Of a stretch of DNA of 64,000 nucleotides, positions 26,626 to 36,228 are shown in pieces. This stretch comes from Rhizobium metallidurans (GTDB taxonomy: Bacteria > Pseudomonadota > Alphaproteobacteria > Rhizobiales > Rhizobiaceae), in contig NZ_JACIDW010000006.1 of NCBI RefSeq assembly GCF_014196505.1, positions 124,001-188,000 of the forward strand, written 5' to 3'. The position numbers and the translations under genes were made by a program. Positions within the stretch are counted from its first letter, which is position 1. Every line of letters starts with the position of its first letter. The notes below the pieces were generated by a model. It searched no databases. It had not been told where the DNA came from and worked only from the letters and a program-made list of their open reading frames with translations.

Positions 26626-28001
26626 TGAAAAGATACATTCTGGCCGCCGCCTGCGCACTGGCGCTCTGTGTTCCCGCCGCAATGGCAGCCGACGAGACCA
26701 CGCAGACATTCGAAAGCGGGCTCATTCCTTCGCCGCGCGTCTTCCTTCCCCAGGGAGAGGTGAAGGGCACCGTGATGCTGATCTCCGATGCGGCGGGCTG
26801 GGGCGACAACGAGAAGGCCGAGGCCGACAGGCTGGTCGGGCAGGGGAGCGTCGTCATCGGCGTGGATTTCCCGTCCTACATGGATTCGCTGCGCAAATAC
26901 GACGCCAGCGAGAACGATGGCTGCATCTATCTCGTTTCGGATATCGAATCGCTCAGCCAACAGGTGCAGCGCGCCGCCGGCAACAGCCCGTACCGTCTGC
27001 CGATCATCGCGGGTATCGGCGAGGGTGGAGCGCTCGCCCTGGCGATCGCCTCGCAGACACCCGATGCCACGATCGGCCAGACGCTGGCGATCGACCCGCT
27101 TGCCGGCATCCCGCTGACGCAGCAGCTCTGCACGCCGGCCAGGAAGAAGACCGTTGGCGACCGGATGATCTATGGGCTCAGCGACACGGCGCTGCCCGAT
27201 CCCATCATCGCGGCCTTCACGGCTGGCGCAGACAAGGATGGCCGCGCCCATGTGGAGGAGCTGAAGAAGGCGCAGCCGGATATCGATATTCGCGATTCGG
27301 AGGACGATGCACGGACGACGCTCAGCAATACGCTCGACGAGGTGATCGCCGCATCCGGCAATGCCGACAATCCGCTCGGCCTGCCGCTGACGATCCTCGA
27401 CGCCAAGCCGGCCTTCGACACGATGGCGATCATCTATTCCGGCGACGGCGGATGGCGCGATATCGACAAGGAGGTGGGTGCCGCCCTGCAGAAGCAGGGC
27501 ATTCCCGTCGTCGGCGTGGATTCGCTACGCTACTTCTGGTCCGAGCGCCAACCGCAGGAAACCGCCGACGATCTGGGCAGGATCATCGAGCTCTACCGCA
27601 AGCAATGGAAGGTCAAGCATGTACTCCTGGTCGGCTATTCCTTCGGCGCCGATGTCGTGCCCGCCGCCTATTCGCGGCTGAAGCCGGCGGCCAAGAGCGC
27701 GGTGGCGCAGATGTCCCTGCTGTCGCTGTCGCGCCAGGTGGATTACCAGATCTCGGTCATGGGCTGGCTCGGCGCCAAGACCGACGGCGCCGGCGGTGAC
27801 CCGGTAAAGGATCTCAAGGCCGTCGATCCCAAGATCGTCCAGTGCGTCTACGGCAAGGATGACGACGGAGCGGCCTGCCCGGATGTGAAGGACAGCGGCG
27901 CCGACGTGATCGCGCTCGACGGCGACCATCACTTCGACGAGAACTACGCGGAACTCAGCAAGACGATCATCGACGGGTTGAAGGGACGGCTGCAGGATTA
28001 A
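26622..28001 (+). CDS. acvB: AcvB/VirJ family periplasmic lysyl-PG hydrolase
   Basis: A 459-residue exported protein with a signal peptide (MMKRYILAAACALALC...AMAADE). It contains two alpha/beta-hydrolase-like halves; the second carries the nucleophile elbow GYSFGADVVP and the late LDGDHHFDENY with the presumed catalytic His. AcvB of Agrobacterium tumefaciens is needed for virulence and for removing lysyl-phosphatidylglycerol made by LpiA. Translation is coupled to lpiA by the overlap of stop and start (ATGA), with AAGGAAATG before it. Its stop codon overlaps that of the convergent dinB gene. Confidence 0.93.
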   Translation: MMKRYILAAACALALCVPAAMAADETTQTFESGLIPSPRVFLPQGEVKGTVMLISDAAGWGDNEKAEADRLVGQGSVVIGVDFPSYMDSLRKYDASENDGCIYLVSDIESLSQQVQRAAGNSPYRLPIIAGIGEGGALALAIASQTPDATIGQTLAIDPLAGIPLTQQLCTPARKKTVGDRMIYGLSDTALPDPIIAAFTAGADKDGRAHVEELKKAQPDIDIRDSEDDARTTLSNTLDEVIAASGNADNPLGLPLTILDAKPAFDTMAIIYSGDGGWRDIDKEVGAALQKQGIPVVGVDSLRYFWSERQPQETADDLGRIIELYRKQWKVKHVLLVGYSFGADVVPAAYSRLKPAAKSAVAQMSLLSLSRQVDYQISVMGWLGAKTDGAGGDPVKDLKAVDPKIVQCVYGKDDDGAACPDVKDSGADVIALDGDHHFDENYAELSKTIIDGLKGRLQD

Positions 28002-28561
28002 TCCATGATCCTTGCTTCGCTCCAGCCGAGGGCGGCGATCTCGTCGCCCCGGAACCTGGCATCGTCGGCGACGATGAATTCGTCCAGCTGCGGCGGCTTC
28101 ACGCTGGTGCCCGCCAGCATGGCATGCACCTGGCCGCGATGATGCGTCTGGTGCTGGAAGAGATGGCTGAGCACATCCTCCATCCGCTCCCGCTGGATGC
28201 GCTCGCCACGGTGGATCGCGACGCCTGAGACCAGTCCTTGCGGCGAGAGCGCCTCGACGAGTGTCACCAGTCTCTGATCGACGGCTTTCTGTTCGGCGGC
28301 AAGGCTCGCGATATCGGGGCAGGGCTCCTCGACCGCCCAGGCGCTCGGGCCGAGCGTTCCACCCTCCAGCGCATCGACATAGAACCAGTCCACCGTCAGC
28401 ATGTGGTTCAGCGTCGACCTGATCGACGGGAAGAAGCTGACGCGCGGCGCATCGAACTCGCCGGGCTGCAACAGCGCGCAGGCCATGTGCAGGCGATGAT
28501 TGGCGAGGGCGTTGTTATAGGCGAGCTTGCGAAAGGATCGGGTGGGATCGAAAGCCGTCAT
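27998..28561 (-). CDS. DinB family protein
   Basis: A 187-residue four-helix-bundle protein of the DinB/YfiT-like superfamily, which are metal-dependent transferases or hydrolases. The three expected metal histidines are seen: H in LNHMLTVDWFY, and the pair in LFQHQTHHRGQVHAML, which is the family signature. Start at 28561 (MTAFDPTRSF) follows GGAGGA; an earlier in-frame codon is less likely. It is convergent to acvB with the two stop codons overlapping (27998-28001), and no terminator is seen between them. Confidence 0.88.
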   Translation of the reverse strand: MTAFDPTRSFRKLAYNNALANHRLHMACALLQPGEFDAPRVSFFPSIRSTLNHMLTVDWFYVDALEGGTLGPSAWAVEEPCPDIASLAAEQKAVDQRLVTLVEALSPQGLVSGVAIHRGERIQRERMEDVLSHLFQHQTHHRGQVHAMLAGTSVKPPQLDEFIVADDARFRGDEIAALGWSEARIMD

Positions 28562-28614
28562 GGCATGTCCTCCTCGTTGCAGCGGCTGGAGCATGCAGGC
28601 GCTTTACGCCGCCG

Positions 28615-28833
28615 TCAGCCGGATTTCTTCAGCTCTGAATGGCTCTTCAGCACCTTGCCGCCGTCTTCCTGCTCGATCAGATAGGCCAGCTCCTCGGTGC
28701 TCGCCTTCCGCTTGATGACCGCACCTTCGATCGCACGCTCGACGTCATCGGTGAAGCTCTTCTTGATCTTGCCGGTTCCGGTCCCCGTGCCCCATTTCCA
28801 TTCGACATCAGTGCCGATGCGGTACTTGCGCAT
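28615..28833 (-). CDS. DUF2945 (hypervirulence-associated TUDOR-like) protein
   Basis: A 72-residue soluble protein with the DUF2945 pattern: RIGTDVEWKWGTGTGTGKIKKSF, a beta-barrel Tudor-like fold, and ELAYLIEQEDGGKVLKSHSELKK at the C-terminus. The ATG at 28833 follows AAGGAGATCGTC, a good site; the frame opens eight codons earlier. No enzymatic role is known for the family. Lies between dinB and ruvB on the same strand. Confidence 0.87.
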   Translation of the reverse strand: MRKYRIGTDVEWKWGTGTGTGKIKKSFTDDVERAIEGAVIKRKASTEELAYLIEQEDGGKVLKSHSELKKSG

Positions 28834-28881
28834 GACGATCTCCTTTCGAGATGCCAATGCGCGAAGCGGGGCACAGTTCCC

Positions 28882-29922
28882 TCAATCGTCCTGCTGGAAC
28901 AGGCGGAACTGGGCGGCTTCGAGATCCTTCGGCGGCTGCATGCCGAGATGCTTCCAGGCGGTGGCCGTCAGCACGCGTCCGCGCGGGGTGCGCTGGATGA
29001 ACCCCTGCTGGATCATATAGGGCTCGATGATATCCTCGATCGCGTCGCGCGGCTCGGATAGCCCGGCGGCGATCGTCTCGATGCCGACGGGGCCGCCGCC
29101 GAAATTCACCGCGATCATGTTGAGATAGCGCTTGTCGAGCTGGTCGAGGCCAAGATTGTCGACCAGCAGGCGGGTCAACGCCTCGTCGGCGATCTCGCGG
29201 GTGACGGCTTCGGCCTTCGCGACCTCGGCGAAATCGCGCACGCGGCGCAGCAGGCGGCCGGCGATGCGGGGCGTGCCGCGGGCGCGGCGGGCAATTTCGC
29301 GCGCACCCTCGTCGGTCATCGGCAGGTTCATCAGCCGGGCGCCGCGACGCACGATCAGCTCGAGTTCGTCGACGGTGTAGAAGGACAGGCGCACCGGAAT
29401 GCCGAAACGGTCGCGCAGCGGCGTCGTCAAGAGGCCGAGGCGGGTGGTGGCGGCGACCAGCGTGAATTTCGACAGGTCGATCTTCACCGAGCGGGCGGCC
29501 GGGCCTTCGCCGATGATCAGATCGAGCTGGAAGTCCTCCATGGCAGGATAGAGAATTTCCTCGACCGCGGGGCTCAAACGATGGATCTCGTCGATGAAGA
29601 GCACGTCGCGCTCCTCGAGATTTGTGAGCAACGCCGCGAGATCTCCGGCCTTGGCGATGACGGGGCCCGACGTCGAGCGGAAATTGACGCCGAGCTCCTT
29701 GGCCATGATCTGCGCCAGCGTCGTCTTGCCGAGGCCGGGCGGGCCGACAAAGAGGACGTGATCGAGCGCCTCGCCACGGTTCTTCGCCGCCTCGATGAAG
29801 ATCTTGAGATTGGCGCGGGCCTCGGCCTGGCCGGTGAACTCGTCCAGCGATTGCGGCCGCAGCGTCGCGTCAAAATCCTCGCCGCGCTTTTCCGGGGTGA
29901 TGAGGCGGGCGGTGTCGGTCAT
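28882..29922 (-). CDS. ruvB: Holliday junction branch migration helicase RuvB
   Basis: A 346-residue AAA+ motor that drives branch migration of Holliday junctions with RuvA. Walker [12 protein letters not shown], Walker [12 protein letters not shown], sensor ATTRLGLLT and the arginine-rich winged-helix C-terminal end ([23 protein letters not shown]) are all there. Its ATG overlaps the stop codon of a vapC toxin gene (ATGA, 29919-29922), so its translation is coupled to the toxin rather than to ruvA, which in most bacteria lies directly upstream. Confidence 0.97.
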   Translation of the reverse strand: MTDTARLITPEKRGEDFDATLRPQSLDEFTGQAEARANLKIFIEAAKNRGEALDHVLFVGPPGLGKTTLAQIMAKELGVNFRSTSGPVIAKAGDLAALLTNLEERDVLFIDEIHRLSPAVEEILYPAMEDFQLDLIIGEGPAARSVKIDLSKFTLVAATTRLGLLTTPLRDRFGIPVRLSFYTVDELELIVRRGARLMNLPMTDEGAREIARRARGTPRIAGRLLRRVRDFAEVAKAEAVTREIADEALTRLLVDNLGLDQLDKRYLNMIAVNFGGGPVGIETIAAGLSEPRDAIEDIIEPYMIQQGFIQRTPRGRVLTATAWKHLGMQPPKDLEAAQFRLFQQDD

Positions 29923-30317
29923 GCGAGAAGTTCCATTCCGGGAATTTTGCGGGCGGCCTTGCGGTCGAAGGTAAAGGTTTTGGCGCAGCCGGCATTGGCG
30001 GCGGCCCAGACAACAAGATAGTCCGCGATATCGGCGATCGGACGGGACGCATCGGCGATCAAAAGCTTCAGCTCGTCCGCATGTTCGACAATGATTTCAT
30101 CCGTTTGAGCAAGCAGTCCCAACACCGTGGCGATCTCGGACTTGGCGTAACCGAGACGCCGGCTGAGCAGCCAGATAGTTTCGGCGAGCACGACCGCGCT
30201 CACATATGCTGGATCGTCGGCGGTTCGCTCTGACATGAGTTGCCGAGCCATCGCGCCTTGCGTCGGCTCATCATCGAGAAGAAACCGCAGCAGGATGTTC
30301 GTGTCTATCCCGATCAT
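29919..30317 (-). CDS. VapC-type PIN-domain toxin (between ruvA and ruvB)
   Basis: A 132-residue PIN-domain ribonuclease. The acidic active-site residues are in place: D5 in [11 protein letters not shown]46 in [11 protein letters not shown]96 and D99 in IADIADYLV, and D118 in TFTFDRKAA. Such toxins cut initiator tRNA or rRNA when freed from the antitoxin. It overlaps its antitoxin gene by ATGA on one side and ruvB by ATGA on the other, placing it inside the ruv operon. Being intact, it is probably active. Confidence 0.92.
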   Translation of the reverse strand: MIGIDTNILLRFLLDDEPTQGAMARQLMSERTADDPAYVSAVVLAETIWLLSRRLGYAKSEIATVLGLLAQTDEIIVEHADELKLLIADASRPIADIADYLVVWAAANAGCAKTFTFDRKAARKIPGMELLA

Positions 30318-30616
30318 TTACGGCCTTCGCGCCATTGCCGCTGGATACGCTCCTCGTCTTCGGTCACCGCGTCCATGATGGCCTCATCGATTTCGTCCAT
30401 GTTCAAGCTTCTGCCATTGCGGGGCTTGCCGAGAATGCCTGCGAAATCCATCAGTCTTTTCGTTCCCGGTAATGAGGCGCGCTTTGGCGTTGCCAAAAGT
30501 CTTCCGCCTTCGACCGTCAAGTAGAATTCGGTGCCTGGCGCGATATCCAGCTTCTCCCGAATTCCCTTCGGGATCGTAAGCTGTCCTTTCGAACTTAGTT
30601 TGGTCAAAGCGCTCAT
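30314..30616 (-). CDS. VapB-type AbrB-fold antitoxin (between ruvA and ruvB)
   Basis: A 100-residue antitoxin. The N-terminal swapped-hairpin DNA-binding domain (SSKGQLTIPKGIREKL, then APGTEFYLTVEGGRLL) is of the AbrB/MazE type; the C-terminal part (SLNMDEIDEAIMDAV) is acidic and helical and should wrap the toxin. Starts 59 bases after the ruvA stop. In the gap a TACTAT sequence could be a -10, so an internal promoter is possible, but no clear operator is seen. Confidence 0.9.
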   Translation of the reverse strand: MSALTKLSSKGQLTIPKGIREKLDIAPGTEFYLTVEGGRLLATPKRASLPGTKRLMDFAGILGKPRNGRSLNMDEIDEAIMDAVTEDEERIQRQWREGRK

Positions 30617-30675
30617 CGTTGAAGCCTCTTTCGGTCGAGTGCATCAATAGTAATTGCAAACCTGCTTCCAGCCAA

Positions 30676-31293
30676 TCACCGCGACAGTTCCTTCAGCCCA
30701 AGCCGGATCAGCTTGGCGCTGTCGGCGCCTTCACCCGCCGTCTTCATGGCGGCGGCAACCGCGTTGGCGGCCTGGTCTCTGCTGTAGCCGAGGTTGGTCA
30801 GCGCCGAGACGGCGTCGGCGACAGGCGCGGAGGCAACGCCTTCGCCGAGTTCCTGCTTCAGGCCGATATTGGCGGATGCCTCGCCGGCGAAGGCGGGGGC
30901 CTTGTTCTTGAGTTCGGTGACGATACGGACCGCGACCTTGGGGCCGACGCCGTTGGCGCGGGAGACCGATGTCTTGTCCTGCAGGGCTATGGCGTTGGCG
31001 AGTTCGCCCGGCGTTAGCGTCGAAAGCACCGCCAGGGCCACCTTGGCGCCGACGCCCTGGACGCTCTGCAGCAGGTTGAACCATTCACGCTCGAGCGCGG
31101 TCATGAAGCCGAAGAGCTTCAGCTGGTCTTCACGCACATAGGTCTCGATGAAGAGAATGCAGGCTTCGCCCACCGAGCCGATGCGCGACAGGGTGCGCGC
31201 CGAGCAATGGGCGACGTAGCAGACGCCGTGCACGTCGACGAGCACATAGTCGTCGCCGATTTCGTCGATGGTGCCTTTGAGCTTGCCGATCAT
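30676..31293 (-). CDS. ruvA: Holliday junction branch migration protein RuvA
   Basis: A 205-residue protein that binds the four-way junction as a tetramer and loads RuvB. Domain I starts [13 protein letters not shown], the helix-hairpin-helix region has [17 protein letters not shown] and [16 protein letters not shown], and the C-terminal RuvB-binding domain is [17 protein letters not shown]. Start at 31293 is the family's usual MIGKLKG. It is flanked on both sides by vapBC cassettes on the same strand, 25 bases after one and 59 before the next. Confidence 0.96.
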   Translation of the reverse strand: MIGKLKGTIDEIGDDYVLVDVHGVCYVAHCSARTLSRIGSVGEACILFIETYVREDQLKLFGFMTALEREWFNLLQSVQGVGAKVALAVLSTLTPGELANAIALQDKTSVSRANGVGPKVAVRIVTELKNKAPAFAGEASANIGLKQELGEGVASAPVADAVSALTNLGYSRDQAANAVAAAMKTAGEGADSAKLIRLGLKELSR

Positions 31294-31318
31294 GTTTGGT
31301 GGTCCGCCGGTTAAGAGT

Positions 31319-31738
31319 TCAGATGGGATGGGTTTCGGGCGTGATGAGGTGGAGCGTCGGGAAGTAGGCCCGGTAGCGCCCGGGGTCGCGGGTGAGCAGA
31401 CGATGGGAGCGGACGGACGCATGCGCGCCGATCAGGAAATCGGGCAGGGTGCGCTCGCGCGCGCCGCCGGCGCGGCGGTAGGCGATGTGTGCCATCCCAG
31501 CCTGATAGGCCGCAGGAAAGGGTACCGCTTCGCGCGCCAGATTAAGACGCGCCAGCATGAACATGAGCTGATCCTCACTCGGCGCCATGCTCGCCAACTC
31601 GGCCCAGACGATCGGCGTGAGAATGAGCTGCGCTTGTGGGCGCAGCCTCAAAATCATCTCCGATGACCACTCCTTGAATTGCGTTTCCGGCCCAAAAACG
31701 TCGATGAAGACGTTGGTATCAACGAGGACCGAGGTCAT
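31319..31738 (-). CDS. VapC-type PIN-domain toxin (between ruvC and ruvA)
   Basis: A 139-residue PIN-domain ribonuclease with the full acidic set: D7 in [12 protein letters not shown]47 in VWAELASM, D100 in [12 protein letters not shown] and D118 in LLTRDPGRY. It is only distantly like the other vapC in the ruv operon, so the two cassettes are not recent duplicates. Its start lies within the last 20 bases of its antitoxin gene, and the stop is 25 bases before ruvA. Confidence 0.92.
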   Translation of the reverse strand: MTSVLVDTNVFIDVFGPETQFKEWSSEMILRLRPQAQLILTPIVWAELASMAPSEDQLMFMLARLNLAREAVPFPAAYQAGMAHIAYRRAGGARERTLPDFLIGAHASVRSHRLLTRDPGRYRAYFPTLHLITPETHPI

Positions 31739-31982
31739 CGCGCGGCCCCCTCAGCCATTCCATATATTCATCCGTGGTCATGCCGAGCGTGTCGAACGTA
31801 CCCGACACACTTTTCAGCCACGTCGCGAATTCCTCGTCCGATGTGGATTTGCCTTCGGCGACGACCACAAGTCGAGCGCCTTTCTCGTCCGCGACAAAAT
31901 CCACCTCCGACCCAGGGCCGATATTCAATCGGTCGCGGATCTCCTTGGGGATCGTCACCTGGCCTTTTTCGGTTACACGCAT
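31719..31982 (-). CDS. VapB-type AbrB-fold antitoxin (between ruvC and ruvA)
   Basis: An 87-residue antitoxin. The DNA-binding part has TEKGQVTIPKEIRDRLNIGPGSEV (2-25, shown in part of the AbrB signature), and the tail TSDEEFATWLKSVSGTFDTLGMTTDEYMEWL contacts the toxin. A perfect 9-base inverted repeat sits immediately upstream of its ATG and is the probable autoregulatory operator. Starts 54 bases after the ruvC stop. Confidence 0.9.
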   Translation of the reverse strand: MRVTEKGQVTIPKEIRDRLNIGPGSEVDFVADEKGARLVVVAEGKSTSDEEFATWLKSVSGTFDTLGMTTDEYMEWLRGPRDDLGPR

Positions 31983-31983
31983 G

Positions 31984-32004
31984 GTAATACCTCTCAGGTA
32001 TTAC
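31984..32004 (-). promoter_or_regulatory. Operator of the vapBC cassette between ruvC and ruvA
   Basis: Perfect inverted repeat with nine-base arms and a three-base spacer: GTAATACCT-CTC-AGGTATTAC, starting 2 bases before the antitoxin ATG. VapB/MazE antitoxins bind such repeats to repress their own promoter. It overlaps the ribosome binding site area, so it may control translation access as well. Confidence 0.75.
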
Positions 32005-32036
32005 TTACCACGAAATGAGAACAAGTCAAGAACAAG

Positions 32037-32549
32037 CTAGCCGGCGAGCGCTGCCATGCGCATGCGGGCGCCGCCACGGTTATGGGCGTGGCAGATGGCG
32101 ATGGCGAGCGCGTCGGCGGCGTCGTCGCCCTTGAACTCGGCTTTCGGCATCAGGATCTTCAGCATCATGTGGATCTGCTTCTTCTCGGCGTGGCCGACGC
32201 CGATGACGGCCTTTTTCACCGCGTTCGGCGCGTACTCCGAGACTTGCAGGCCGGCGCGGGCGGGGACCAGCATGGCGATGCCGCGGGCCTGGCCGAGCTT
32301 CAGCGTCGCCACGGCGTCCTTGTTGACGAAGGTCTGCTCGACGGCGGCTTCGTCGGGCTGGTGACTGTGGACGACGTCGGCGAGGCCGTCGTGCAGCTGG
32401 CAGAGGCGCGAGGCGAGGTCCATGTCGCCATCCGACGTGACAGTGCCGGAGGCGACGAAGCGCAGCGAATTGCCGAGCGTCTCGATGACGCCCCAGCCGG
32501 TGCGGCGCAGGCCGGGATCGATGCCGATGATACGAATCGCGCTTTGCAT
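32037..32549 (-). CDS. ruvC: Holliday junction resolvase RuvC
   Basis: A 170-residue endonuclease that cuts Holliday junctions symmetrically. The four metal-binding acids are seen: D11 in [15 protein letters not shown]71 in [11 protein letters not shown], and D143/D146 in [14 protein letters not shown]. The start at 32549 gives the normal N-terminus MQSAIRIIG. It is the first gene of the ruv operon; a vapBC pair separates it from ruvA. Its own promoter must lie in the 240 bases shared with the divergent chemoreceptor gene. Confidence 0.96.
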   Translation of the reverse strand: MQSAIRIIGIDPGLRRTGWGVIETLGNSLRFVASGTVTSDGDMDLASRLCQLHDGLADVVHSHQPDEAAVEQTFVNKDAVATLKLGQARGIAMLVPARAGLQVSEYAPNAVKKAVIGVGHAEKKQIHMMLKILMPKAEFKGDDAADALAIAICHAHNRGGARMRMAALAG

Positions 32550-32792
32550 GGCGTAATCCTATTGCAGATCAGCGATAACTGCCATCGATATGTGAACAAA
32601 ACAAAAACATGCCATCGTTTTTGATGGGCCATATTTACGTGAATTTAAATTCCCTCGGTAACTTATGATCCACAAGAGATGAGAGGAGCCAGCTTTCTTG
32701 AGCGAAGGCTCCCCGTGTTCTGTTTTCAGGCCTGCCTGTTGGGCGCCAGCCCCACCGGTATCAGCCGTTCCGGAAGGGGTTCTAGTTTTTCC

Positions 32793-35105
32793 ATGGTTCA
32801 GAGATTCCAGTCGCTGTCCTTCAAGGTCATCGCTACTTTCATTCTGCTTACGGCGCTGTCGATCGCCGCCATCAATTGTCTCGCCTATTTCGCCAGCAGC
32901 CGGATTTCCGGCGAGCAGGCGCTGAAGGCGAAGGAGAGCGTGCTGATCTTTCGCGGCGACATGCTGCGCGATCAGCTGGCGCAGCTGGACAATCAGGCCA
33001 ATTCGATTGCGCGCATCGAGGCGTTGCAGATGTCCATCACCAGCCTGAAGAGCGGCTGGAAGACGATCGAGAAGACCTCGGGGGATGCGCGCGCCGAGCT
33101 GAAGAAGGTATTCATCACCGACAATCCTAACCCGGCCGGCGAGCGCGAGAAGCTGCTGAAGCCGGATGCGCCGAGCGGCTTCTATTATTCGAACCATGAG
33201 AAGACGCAGGGCGAGGTGGCGCGCGATCTGCAGAACACCCCGTTCAGCGATCTGCTGATCGCCGATCTCGATGGTTTCGTGCTTTATTCCTACAAGAAGA
33301 ACGACGACTTCGCCGAGAACCTGACGTCGGATGCGTGGAAATCGACTGGCGCCGGTCTTGCCTTCGCCAAGGCGATCGAAAACACCGCCAAGGCGACCGA
33401 CGATGGCGCGCCCGCCGGCTTCTCCGGCCTGCGGGTGGATGCGAATGGCGCGGCGGCTATCTTCTATGCCGTGCCTGTCGTCAAGCTCGGCCAGCCGAAG
33501 GGCGTGATGCTGTTCAAGGTGCGCGACGATGTCGTTGCCAGCATCCTCTCCAAGGGTATCGTTGCTGGAAGCACGGCGCAGGCCGCGATCGTCTCGGAAG
33601 ACGGCTCGGCGGTCACGGTCAACGAGGCCGGCCGGCTGGCGACGCTCGATACCGCGTCCTTCACCTTCCTGAAGGACGCCTTCGCCAATTCCGCGATGTC
33701 GGTCGACGATTTCAACCGCGCCGATGGCGCCGCGCGTGCCTATATGAAGCCCGTTGACTATGAGGGCGCGCGCTATCTGGTGGTCGAGAGCATGCGTCTC
33801 AGCGAGATCAATGCCGGCTCGCTGGAAATCGCGATGCTCCTGACGATGATCGGTTTCGGCGTGCTCGTGGTCATGGCGGTCGCCACCGGAATCATCACGA
33901 AAATGCTGTTCTCGCCGCTGGCCAGACTTGCCGGCGTCACCCGCGCGGTGGCCGATGGCGATCTCGATGTCGAGATCGGCAGCCAGAACCGCCACGACGA
34001 GATCGGCACGATGGCAAAGGCGCTCGCCCGCTTCAAGCAGTCGCTCATCGACAGCCGCGCGCTGGAAGCTGCCAGCGCCGAGACGCGCGACCGCGCCGAC
34101 CGCGACCGCCAGCAGCATATGGCCGAGCGCGAGGCGGAGGCGAAGACGCTGCAGGACGTGGTCGAGGCGATCGACGAGGGGCTGCTGCATCTGGCGAACG
34201 GCGATCTCGCCTACCAGATCGACCGTCGCTTCCCGAACGAGCTCGAGGGGCTGCGCCTCAATTTCAACCAGGCGCTGGCGACGCTCAGCGACACGATGAC
34301 GGCGATCGGCGGCAATTCGGCGGCGGTACGCGCCGGCTCGGAAGAGATGCGCGCCGGCTCGGACGATCTTGCCGGCCGCACCGAGCGGCAGGCGGCGTCG
34401 ATCACCGAGACGGCAAGCGCCATCGACGCGATCACCCAGTCTGTCCGCGCGCAGCTCGCGCGTGCCGAAGAGGCCGAGCGGATCGCCCGCGACGCCAAGC
34501 ACGAGACGTCGGGCTCCGGCCAGATCATGCGCGACACGATCGCGGCGATGGAGGCGATCCAGGCATCGTCGCGGCAGATCAACTCGATCATCTCGGTGAT
34601 CGATTCCATCGCCTTCCAGACCAACCTCCTGGCGCTCAATGCCGGCGTCGAGGCCGCACGCGCCGGCGAGGCCGGGAAGGGCTTCGCGGTCGTGGCGCAG
34701 GAAGTGCGCGAGCTTGCCCAGCGCTCGTCGGGCGCCGCCAAGGAGATCTCGCATCTCCTGCAGAAATCCACGCATGAAGTGGAGGCCGGCGTGTCGCTGG
34801 TCGAGCGCGCGGGCGTCGCGCTGACAGGCATCGGCGGCCATGTCGAGGCAATCAACGGCCAGATCAGCGAGATCATGGACGCGACCCGCGAGGAGGCGGA
34901 GACGCTGCGTCAGATCAACACGGCGGTCGCGGAACTCGATCAGATGACACAGCAGAACGCGGCGATGGTCGAAGAGAGCACGGCCGCCATTCATCTGCTC
35001 GCCACCGAAGCGGTCGAGATGGACCGCCAGCTCGCCAATTTCACGCTGGCGCAGGGCGAACACCAGCACAGCGCCGAAGTGCATGTGCTGCGGCGGCGGA
35101 GATAG
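32793..35105 (+). CDS. Methyl-accepting chemotaxis protein
   Basis: A 770-residue transmembrane chemoreceptor. Membrane helix 1 at about 10-32 ([21 protein letters not shown]), a large periplasmic sensor domain to 345, helix 2 at 346-370 ([18 protein letters not shown]), HAMP at 370-425, a second HAMP-like unit near 455-515 and a signalling domain with the CheA/CheW hairpin [18 protein letters not shown] (about 627-644). No CheR-binding pentapeptide at the C-terminus (ends VLRRRR). The ligand is unknown. Start 32793 ([10 protein letters not shown]) is chosen because the membrane helix follows; the ribosome binding site is distant. Followed by a strong hairpin. Confidence 0.92.
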   Translation: MVQRFQSLSFKVIATFILLTALSIAAINCLAYFASSRISGEQALKAKESVLIFRGDMLRDQLAQLDNQANSIARIEALQMSITSLKSGWKTIEKTSGDARAELKKVFITDNPNPAGEREKLLKPDAPSGFYYSNHEKTQGEVARDLQNTPFSDLLIADLDGFVLYSYKKNDDFAENLTSDAWKSTGAGLAFAKAIENTAKATDDGAPAGFSGLRVDANGAAAIFYAVPVVKLGQPKGVMLFKVRDDVVASILSKGIVAGSTAQAAIVSEDGSAVTVNEAGRLATLDTASFTFLKDAFANSAMSVDDFNRADGAARAYMKPVDYEGARYLVVESMRLSEINAGSLEIAMLLTMIGFGVLVVMAVATGIITKMLFSPLARLAGVTRAVADGDLDVEIGSQNRHDEIGTMAKALARFKQSLIDSRALEAASAETRDRADRDRQQHMAEREAEAKTLQDVVEAIDEGLLHLANGDLAYQIDRRFPNELEGLRLNFNQALATLSDTMTAIGGNSAAVRAGSEEMRAGSDDLAGRTERQAASITETASAIDAITQSVRAQLARAEEAERIARDAKHETSGSGQIMRDTIAAMEAIQASSRQINSIISVIDSIAFQTNLLALNAGVEAARAGEAGKGFAVVAQEVRELAQRSSGAAKEISHLLQKSTHEVEAGVSLVERAGVALTGIGGHVEAINGQISEIMDATREEAETLRQINTAVAELDQMTQQNAAMVEESTAAIHLLATEAVEMDRQLANFTLAQGEHQHSAEVHVLRRRR

Positions 35106-35114
35106 GGTGTTCCT

Positions 35115-35150
35115 CGACGGCGCCGCTTTCTGACGAAGGCGGCGCCGTCG
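35115..35150 (+). terminator. Hairpin after the chemoreceptor gene
   Basis: Perfect 12-base GC stem CGACGGCGCCGC / GCGGCGCCGTCG with a 12-base loop, 9 bases after the stop codon. There is no T-run, so it may mark a 3' end rather than end transcription by itself. Confidence 0.55.
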
Positions 35151-35273
35151 TGAATGCCGTCCGTGAGCAGCGATTGACTGTCCGAAATCCCGAACAGCCC
35201 GTGCGGATTGTCTTGGCTTATCGATGGAACCAGACTGGCCTATTTCTCGTCTTGATCGAAACGGAGAGAGATC

Positions 35274-36167
35274 ATGTCCAATCTTGAAAAGGCCAATCTT
35301 GAGAAGTCTGGAACATTCAAACTCGGCAACCGCACCGTCAAACGGCTCGGCTATGGCGCCATGCAGCTTGCCGGCAAGGGCGTCTTCGGGCCGCCGAGGG
35401 ATCGCGCCGAGGCGGTGGCGGTGCTGCGCGAGGCGGTCGAGAGCGGAGTCGATCATATCGACACCAGCGATTTCTACGGCCCCCACGTCACCAACCAGAT
35501 CATCAAGGAAGCGCTGCATCCCTATAAGGACGACCTTGTGATCGTCACCAAGATCGGCGCCACGCGCGGGGCGGATGCGTCCTGGAACCCGGCCTTCTCG
35601 AAGGAGGCGCTGACACAAGCGGTGCACGACAACCTCAGGAACCTCGGTCTGGACGTGATCGAGGTGGTCAACCTGCGCGCCATGTTCGACGTGCACGGCC
35701 CGGCCGAGGGCTCGCTGGAAGAGCCGCTGACGGTGCTTGCGGATTTGCAGCGCCAGGGGCTCGTCAAGCATATCGGTCTCTCCAACGTCACCGCCAGACA
35801 GATCGCCGATGGGCGCAAGATCACCGAGATCGTCTGCGTGCAGAACCAGTACAATCTCGCGCACCGGGAGGACGATGCGCTGATCGAACAGCTTGCGGGC
35901 GAGGGGACGGCCTATGTGCCCTTCTTCCCGCTTGGCGGTTTCTCGCCGCTGCAGTCCTCGACGCTGTCCGATGTCGCGGCCGATCTCGACGCATCGCCGC
36001 TGCAGGTGGCGCTGGCCTGGCTGCTGCAGCGCGCGCCGAACATCCTGCTCATCCCGGGCACTTCGTCGCGCGGGCATCTGCGGGAGAACCTCGCGGTCGC
36101 CGATCTCGTGCTGCCGGCCGATGCCGTGGCCAAGCTCGATGGTATCGCATCGGCAAAGACGGGTTGA
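35274..36167 (+). CDS. pdxI: Aldo/keto reductase, PdxI (YdbC)-like pyridoxal reductase
   Basis: A 297-residue TIM-barrel NADPH-dependent reductase. It is very close in pattern to Escherichia coli YdbC, now PdxI, which reduces pyridoxal to pyridoxine: RLGYGAMQLAGKGVFGPPRDR, HIDTSDFYGPHVTNQII (catalytic Asp and Tyr), VIVTKIGATRG (Lys), and VVNLRAMFD, where general AKRs have a catalytic His but YdbC also has NLR. The C-terminal PGTSSRGHLRENL binds the cofactor phosphate. It has GGAGAG upstream and stands alone with its own terminator. Confidence 0.85.
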   Translation: MSNLEKANLEKSGTFKLGNRTVKRLGYGAMQLAGKGVFGPPRDRAEAVAVLREAVESGVDHIDTSDFYGPHVTNQIIKEALHPYKDDLVIVTKIGATRGADASWNPAFSKEALTQAVHDNLRNLGLDVIEVVNLRAMFDVHGPAEGSLEEPLTVLADLQRQGLVKHIGLSNVTARQIADGRKITEIVCVQNQYNLAHREDDALIEQLAGEGTAYVPFFPLGGFSPLQSSTLSDVAADLDASPLQVALAWLLQRAPNILLIPGTSSRGHLRENLAVADLVLPADAVAKLDGIASAKTG

Positions 36168-36187
36168 TCCCTTAAACTCGATGACAG

Positions 36188-36228
36188 GCCCGCGTCGGTA
36201 GCCATGAGCGACCGGCGCGGGCTTTTTC
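36188..36228 (+). terminator. Intrinsic terminator of the aldo/keto reductase gene
   Basis: Twelve-base stem GCCCGCGTCGGT / ACCGGCGCGGGC (one G-U pair), followed by TTTTT. Confidence 0.88.
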
